The notes under the pieces: generated by a model
What the model saw: only the letters and a program-made list of their open reading frames with translations
What the model was told of the DNA's origin: nothing
The model's database searches: none
Position numbers and translations under genes: made by a program
DNA from: a bacterium
Lineage (GTDB): Bacteria; Pseudomonadota; Alphaproteobacteria; Caulobacterales; Caulobacteraceae
Direction of reading: 5' to 3'
Assembly (NCBI GenBank): GCA_030824495.1
Contig: JAVBXP010000035.1
Span: forward strand, 24,710 to 88,709
DNA: 64,000 bases
Shown: piece after piece, positions 60,476 to 64,000 of the stretch
Layout: each line of letters starts with the position of its first letter
How positions within the stretch are numbered: the first letter of the stretch is position 1

Positions 60476-60877
60476 TCACCCGAGGGGCGAGCGATCTCCC
60501 GCCTCAGACGTCGCCGAAGCCAGAAGTTGCTGATCGCCAGTGCGACCGCCCTCAGCCTGCCGGCGGCGCGCGATGACCAGTTCAAGGCGCTCCTCCAGGT
60601 CTCTTTGTTCTTGGGATAGGCGGGCGAGCTCGGGCTCGATCTCCGGGGCGAAAACCGCGAGCCAGACGTCTTGGCCGAAGCGTCGAACGATGGCGGCGAG
60701 GTGAAGGTCGTTGGGCCAATGGCCGTTCATGACGTTCTCGGCCGCCTTCACGGTCGAGCGCATGTCGCGGGCTAGGGCCTTCGTCTCACCGGCGTACTTG
60801 CGGCGCAGGAAGAGGCCCAACCGATCCCGCATCCGGTCAGAAGCCGGGACGCGAGAAGCAAGGGAGTTTTTCCCCAT
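60476..60877 (-). CDS. Hypothetical phage protein (133 aa), helix-rich
   Basis: ATG 60877. SRVPASDRMRDRLGLFLRRKY ... ARDMRSTVKAAENVMNGHWP, then an acidic C-terminal coiled coil (PELARLSQEQRDLEERLELV). Located in the early operon between the HNH and GapR-like genes. May bind nucleic acid; unknown. Confidence 0.65.
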   Translation of the reverse strand: MGKNSLASRVPASDRMRDRLGLFLRRKYAGETKALARDMRSTVKAAENVMNGHWPNDLHLAAIVRRFGQDVWLAVFAPEIEPELARLSQEQRDLEERLELVIARRRQAEGGRTGDQQLLASATSEAGDRSPLG

Positions 60878-60951
60878 GATTGTTCGCTCCGCCAAGGTCA
60901 TGGATGAAGACCTTGGCGGGGCGCGGTGCTCACCAGAGCGGAGCCCGAGGC

Positions 60952-61182
60952 ATGGAGGACAACGGACGTCAGAAGTTGGTTTTGGAGATGCTCGCAGCGG
61001 CCTTCTGGGCCGGTGCGAACGCCGCCATGGCTAGTGCGGAGCCAGCGGCAGCGGGCGGCTTTAGGAAGCTCGCCCGACGACATGCGGACAGGGCGGGAAC
61101 CCTGGCCAGGGAGATGGTTCTCGACGGGGATGGTCATACGGCCACCTCGTCGGGAAAATTCAGGCGGGCGAACGCGCCGTGA
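60952..61182 (+). CDS. Small plus-strand ORF (76 aa)
   Basis: 76 residues, Ala/Arg-rich: VLEMLAAAFWAGANAAMASA, with a basic C-terminus. GGAGCCCGAGGC precedes ATG 60952. Its 3' end overlaps the HNH gene end by about 50 bases. A weak candidate for a real gene. Confidence 0.4.
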   Translation: MEDNGRQKLVLEMLAAAFWAGANAAMASAEPAAAGGFRKLARRHADRAGTLAREMVLDGDGHTATSSGKFRRANAP

Positions 61183-61646
61183 TATTTGATCGCAAGCTCA
61201 TCGCGCGCGTGCGCCGCTTCGACGGGGCAAGCGAACCGTCCCCCTCTGATCTTCCGTCCGGCGATCCAGAGTTCTGGCCGCCAAAGATTGCGCTCGCCGT
61301 CCCACAGGACGCCGCGGTAGCCGGATCGGCCTACTGGCTTGACGCAATTCCGCGAGTTTTCGCCGTGACTGCAAACGCGAAGGTTTTTGCGGCGATTGTT
61401 CAGGCCGTTTCGATCCCGATGATCGACCAGCTTCTCGCGTGGCGCAGCCGCAATAGCGCGGTGCATCGAGACGGATTTCCCATCCGTCTGATCTTCGTCG
61501 GCGAGGAGGTGGCGTCGCGCGTAGACCGTGTTTCCCGCTACGTCGGCATGCCACCGCCAGCGGCTGAGCCAACCCAGATCGGCATCATCAACTACCGCGA
61601 CGTATCCTTTGGTGAGGGCAATCTCAGCCACCGCCGACCTCCCCAA
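61134..61646 (-). CDS. HNH endonuclease with AP2-type DNA-binding domain
   Basis: 170 residues. The HNH segment has SMHRAIAAAPREKLVDHRDR and NGLNNRRKNLRVCSHGENSRN. C-terminal GYRGVLWDGERNLWRPELW is an AP2 domain. This combination is typical of free-standing homing endonucleases in phages. Located between cro and the rest of the early operon. Confidence 0.88.
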   Translation of the reverse strand: MGRSAVAEIALTKGYVAVVDDADLGWLSRWRWHADVAGNTVYARRHLLADEDQTDGKSVSMHRAIAAAPREKLVDHRDRNGLNNRRKNLRVCSHGENSRNCVKPVGRSGYRGVLWDGERNLWRPELWIAGRKIRGGRFACPVEAAHARDELAIKYHGAFARLNFPDEVAV

Positions 61647-61761
61647 CCATTGCGAGGGAAGGTGGCGGGAAGCGCTTCAAACGCTCCCCGCCGCACACGC
61701 AAACGCCGGGGGGAAGCGCCCGCGCGTGGGTCTGAATGGTGAAAGCCCCCTGCCCCATGGC

Positions 61762-61965
61762 TCAGGCGGCCTCGCGCTTAGAGGCGGCAGCCACAGCAAG
61801 CTCTTCCAGCGTCGCCAAGCCAGCATCCGCCATCGCCGCCCAATACGCGGCCGGGATGCTGTCATTGCGACGCCACTGCTTCGCAGTCCCGGCTTCGGCG
61901 CCAACGATGCGCGCCACCGCTGAAGGGCCGTTTGCGTCTGTGATGATCTGCTGATGGCTTCGCAT
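61762..61965 (-). CDS. cro: Cro-like repressor
   Basis: 67 residues: SHQQIITDANGPSAVARIVG then AEAGTAKQWRRNDSIPAAYW, a YdaS/Cro-type HTH. Divergent from the S24 repressor with a shared operator region, which is the lambda-type immunity layout. The first gene of the early minus-strand transcript. Confidence 0.8.
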   Translation of the reverse strand: MRSHQQIITDANGPSAVARIVGAEAGTAKQWRRNDSIPAAYWAAMADAGLATLEELAVAAASKREAA

Positions 61966-61974
61966 GATGATGAA

Positions 61975-61991
61975 GGGTATTTAATATACCC
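61975..61991. promoter_or_regulatory. Immunity operator candidate
   Basis: GGGTATTTAATATACCC is a 17-bp near-palindrome with 6-bp arms GGGTAT/ATACCC. It lies 10 bases upstream of the cro start and between the divergent cro and cI promoters. A second ATACCC half-site, with TGGCAG opposite, lies at 62,010-62,026. Confidence 0.7.
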
Positions 61992-62049
61992 GTCACACGT
62001 CAAGCACTTTGGCAGGTTTTATACCCGACAGGTCGATAGCCTCCACCAC

Positions 62050-62691
62050 ATGACTACGGGGGAACGACACAATCGCTTGCGCGAGGCACGGCTGCACGCC
62101 GGGCTGGAGCGCCAACGTGACGTGTACGAGCGGTTTCCGAGCTGGAACCGCAACACGTACAAGAGCAACGAGAACGGCAATGCGCCCTTCTCGTTCGATC
62201 AGGCAAAGACATACGCGAAGGCGTTCGGTGTCAGGGCAGAGTGGCTCTACGACGGAGCGGGCTCGATGGTCGCGGCCCGGCAGCAGTCGCCGCGATCACC
62301 TGAGGATATCCAGTCCGTGCCGGTCATATCGTGGGTGTCAGCAGGCGCGCTTGACGAGCCGGGCAGCCAGATCCCGGCCGGGACCGAGACACTCGACATC
62401 AGCGATCTGGGGGCGGGAGAGTTCTTCGCCACACGCGTTCGCGGCGACTCCATGGATCGCTTGGCGCCGGAAAACGCACTGCTGATCGTCAACCGGAAGG
62501 ACATCGATCTCGTCCGCGGCAGGCGCTACATCTTCAGCCTGCGCGGAAAGACGACCTTCAAGCGATATGGCGAAGATCCAATTCGGCTCGATCCCGAGTC
62601 GCTAAACCCCGCCCACGAGCCTCACTTCATCAAGCCGACCGACAAGTGGTCGGTCGTCGGCCGAGTGCGGAAGGTAATTATCGACATCTAG
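62050..62691 (+). CDS. cI: CI-like repressor with S24 peptidase domain
   Basis: 213 residues from ATG 62050, preferred because the alternative ATG at 61,954 would put the operator inside the gene and overlap cro; the ribosome site is weak. The N-terminal HTH (about 3-70) precedes the LexA-like peptidase domain: FFATRVRGDSMDRLAPENAL with the nucleophile Ser, and GRRYIFSLRGKTTFKRY with the Lys. Cleavage under RecA activation would trigger induction. Confidence 0.85.
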   Translation: MTTGERHNRLREARLHAGLERQRDVYERFPSWNRNTYKSNENGNAPFSFDQAKTYAKAFGVRAEWLYDGAGSMVAARQQSPRSPEDIQSVPVISWVSAGALDEPGSQIPAGTETLDISDLGAGEFFATRVRGDSMDRLAPENALLIVNRKDIDLVRGRRYIFSLRGKTTFKRYGEDPIRLDPESLNPAHEPHFIKPTDKWSVVGRVRKVIIDI

Positions 62692-63080
62692 GCGCATGCG
62701 GCCGTCACGGAGCGCTTCCTGACCCCGCCCGAAACGAAGTCTCGGACGGAGCCACGGACGAAATCGCCGGTGTTCTAGACACCGACTTGCAACAGCCGAC
62801 GCCGCCTTAGGATTGTTCCGCTCCCGTCGATGGGCACCGCCGCTGGCTAGATCATCGTGAGATAGTAGCAAACTCATTACTACTCGCTACGCGGTATCTC
62901 GCGAATAATTATCAATTGCGGACGCTCCTTGGCCACCGACATTACATACGCAACCGCCGTTTGGCGGTTTGCCATGCCTGCCGCGCCTACGGTTGTACTC
63001 GATTGCGCCACGAGCAAATTGCGTAACATGGTTATTTATTAATAACTCATTGGGCCCCCAACGGCCCTGGGGAGGTACAG
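62692..63080. other. Intergenic, no gene seen
   Basis: About 390 bases between cI and the PEP-CTERM gene. AT-rich patches near 62,860-62,915 and 63,025-63,050 may hold promoters. No tRNA, integrase or repeat is visible, which is unexpected if the prophage ended here. Confidence 0.5.
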
Positions 63081-63758
63081 ATGCATAGGCTCCTTAACGG
63101 CGTTCTCGCTGGCGCCGCACTGGCCGCACTCTCTGTCGGAAGCGCCAACGCCGCTTCTGTCCTAGTGGACGGCTACACCTTGGAAAACGGCTCGTTCGGG
63201 ACCCAGACCGGGGTACACTCGAACTCAAGCCAGACAGGCGCGAGCGTCAACGCCTACGTCAATCAGGACGGCTCGGCCGTCACCTACAGCACGACCACCG
63301 GCCAACTCTCGGTCAATGGCTCGGGAGAAGCGACGGTCGTCGGTGATCCGTTGATTGAAAATCTCACGGTCAACTTCGCCAAGGCCTGGAACGAGGTCAC
63401 GTTCAATCTGGAATCCGTAACGGGAAAGGGCGGCTACGACTCCACCTTCAATCTCCTGGTGAACGGATTGGCCCTGTTCTCGGCAACGCCGAACATCGGT
63501 GACGCGGCCTGCAGCTTCTGCGTCGTCAATAACGGAGAGAACAAGTTCATCGTCTCCGGACCTGGTATCACCAGCCTGGCCTTCACCTTCGATCCGGCGA
63601 TCGCCGGTGCGAAGCAGTTCCGTGTGGAAGGGGTCACTCGCCTCGGCTCAGGCATCCCGGAACCGGCGACGTGGGCGATGATGCTGGTGGGGTTCGGCGC
63701 AGTTGGCACAATGGTGCGCAGTCAGCGCCGACGCGGCGCCCTAGCTCTTCGAGCCTAG
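63081..63758 (+). CDS. PEPxxWA-CTERM sorting-domain protein
   Basis: 225 residues: signal peptide (cut near SANAA), a beta-rich secreted domain with Asn/Gly/Ser repeats and one CSFC pair, and C-terminal IPEPATWAMMLVGFG with a basic tail (RSQRRRG). The motif directs exosortase processing. GGGGAGG precedes the ATG. It faces the partial PEP-CTERM gene at 63,851 across a shared hairpin. Whether it lies inside or outside the prophage is unresolved. Confidence 0.87.
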   Translation: MHRLLNGVLAGAALAALSVGSANAASVLVDGYTLENGSFGTQTGVHSNSSQTGASVNAYVNQDGSAVTYSTTTGQLSVNGSGEATVVGDPLIENLTVNFAKAWNEVTFNLESVTGKGGYDSTFNLLVNGLALFSATPNIGDAACSFCVVNNGENKFIVSGPGITSLAFTFDPAIAGAKQFRVEGVTRLGSGIPEPATWAMMLVGFGAVGTMVRSQRRRGALALRA

Positions 63759-63797
63759 AACTCGACAAGCCGTCCTTGCCTGGCGCCTGTCGTGATG

Positions 63798-63828
63798 AAG
63801 CCGCGCGGACCCGAGATCCGCGCGGCTT
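63798..63828. terminator. Bidirectional hairpin terminator
   Basis: AAGCCGCGCGGA and TCCGCGCGGCTT form a perfect 12-bp stem around a 7-base loop, between convergent PEP-CTERM genes. T-rich sequence follows on the plus strand. Confidence 0.8.
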
Positions 63829-63850
63829 CTGCTTGTCTTAGTCGTCTGGA

Positions 63851-64000
63851 TTAGGCGTGAGCGTAGGTCTGACGACGCCGACGGATAGCGGCGCCAGCCA
63901 GGCCGAAGCCCGTAATCATCATCGCCCAGGTGGCGGGCTCAGGGACCGCCGAGACGCTCGTCTGATGCGAGTACGGGATGTCCTGCGAAAACAGATCGCC
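63851..64000 (-). CDS. PEPxxWA-CTERM protein, cut by window edge
   Basis: Only the C-terminal 49 residues are visible: VSAVPEPATWAMMITGFGLA followed by a helix and RRRRQTYAHA. The exosortase signal is complete; the secreted domain lies right of the window. Minus strand, converging with the 63,081 gene. Confidence 0.85.
   Translation of the reverse strand, partial: GDLFSQDIPYSHQTSVSAVPEPATWAMMITGFGLAGAAIRRRRQTYAHA

Larger units (their letters stand above)
14950..64000. mobile_element. Siphovirus-type prophage with multiple cargo islands (right end not resolved)
   Basis: The left end is the split tRNA-Lys. Phage modules are complete from immunity (cI/cro, 62 kb) through early genes, packaging, head, tail, host contact and lysis (21 kb), almost all on the minus strand. 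The last recognisable phage gene is cI, ending at 62,691. No integrase gene and no intact tRNA-Lys are found, so the right end probably lies beyond 64,000 and the PEP-CTERM genes at 63-64 kb may also be inside the element. A chromosomal position for those two genes cannot be excluded. Confidence 0.8.

Noticed and set aside
61954..62049. Upstream ATG of the cI repressor
   Set aside because: It lies in the cro gene and would place the operator inside the coding sequence; the HTH starts naturally after ATG 62050.
62692..63080. Right attachment site of the prophage just after cI
   Set aside because: No match to the tRNA-Lys core and no integrase were found here.
1..64000. CRISPR arrays
   Set aside because: No regularly spaced identical repeats were seen; the only repeats are irregular and diverged.

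Overview
The window is high-GC DNA from an alphaproteobacterium, most likely of the order Caulobacterales (Caulobacter/Phenylobacterium-like). Clues are a GapR-type (DUF2312) gene, several PEPxxWA-CTERM surface-protein genes, tamA-tamB, and the gene families of the resident phage. No ribosomal or taxonomic marker gene is present, so the genus is an inference.

Positions 1-14.7 kb are ordinary chromosome. The order is: the 3' part of phenylalanine hydroxylase; a small lipoprotein; the TamB/TamA envelope translocation pair; an operon of circularly permuted ATP-grasp, alpha-E and transglutaminase-like proteins; the sulfate ABC transporter core cysT-cysW-cysA without a binding-protein gene beside it; and a DUF2853-OmpA membrane protein.

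At 14,950 the 3' half of a tRNA-Lys(TTT) gene, cut exactly at the anticodon loop, marks the left end of a large siphovirus-type prophage. Reading right to left on the minus strand, the phage has divergent cI (+) and cro (-) at 62 kb, then an early operon (HNH-AP2 nuclease, GapR-like protein, DUF1376 replication protein, XRE regulator, DUF6456). Small and large terminase, portal, ClpP-like protease and HK97 capsid lie at 45.9-40.8 kb. Head-tail adaptors, the tail tube, a probably frameshifted tail chaperone pair and a 1198-residue tape measure follow. Next come tail/host-contact proteins including an SGNH esterase-like protein and a beta-helix tailspike (31-24.6 kb), and then a lysis cassette (23.5-21.2 kb). 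No integrase and no intact tRNA-Lys are in the window, so the prophage probably continues past the right edge.

The prophage is heavily loaded with cargo. The left end (15.2-20.4 kb) carries Zn-finger-like proteins, an SRAP/HMCES protein, a stand-alone LigD-type ligase and DUF3606 proteins. Two exosortase-type PEPxxWA-CTERM surface proteins flank the lysis genes. A 9-kb island (47.3-56.5 kb) carries an FRG-domain protein, a four-helix membrane protein, a run of small orphan genes separated by copies of a dispersed repeat, and an RTX/HExxH secreted protein translationally coupled to an exported partner. Three cargo blocks share one architecture: an intact gene, then cargo, then a diverged, decayed copy of that same gene's 3' end in the same orientation. 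This suggests a common insertion or recombination route at gene 3' ends.
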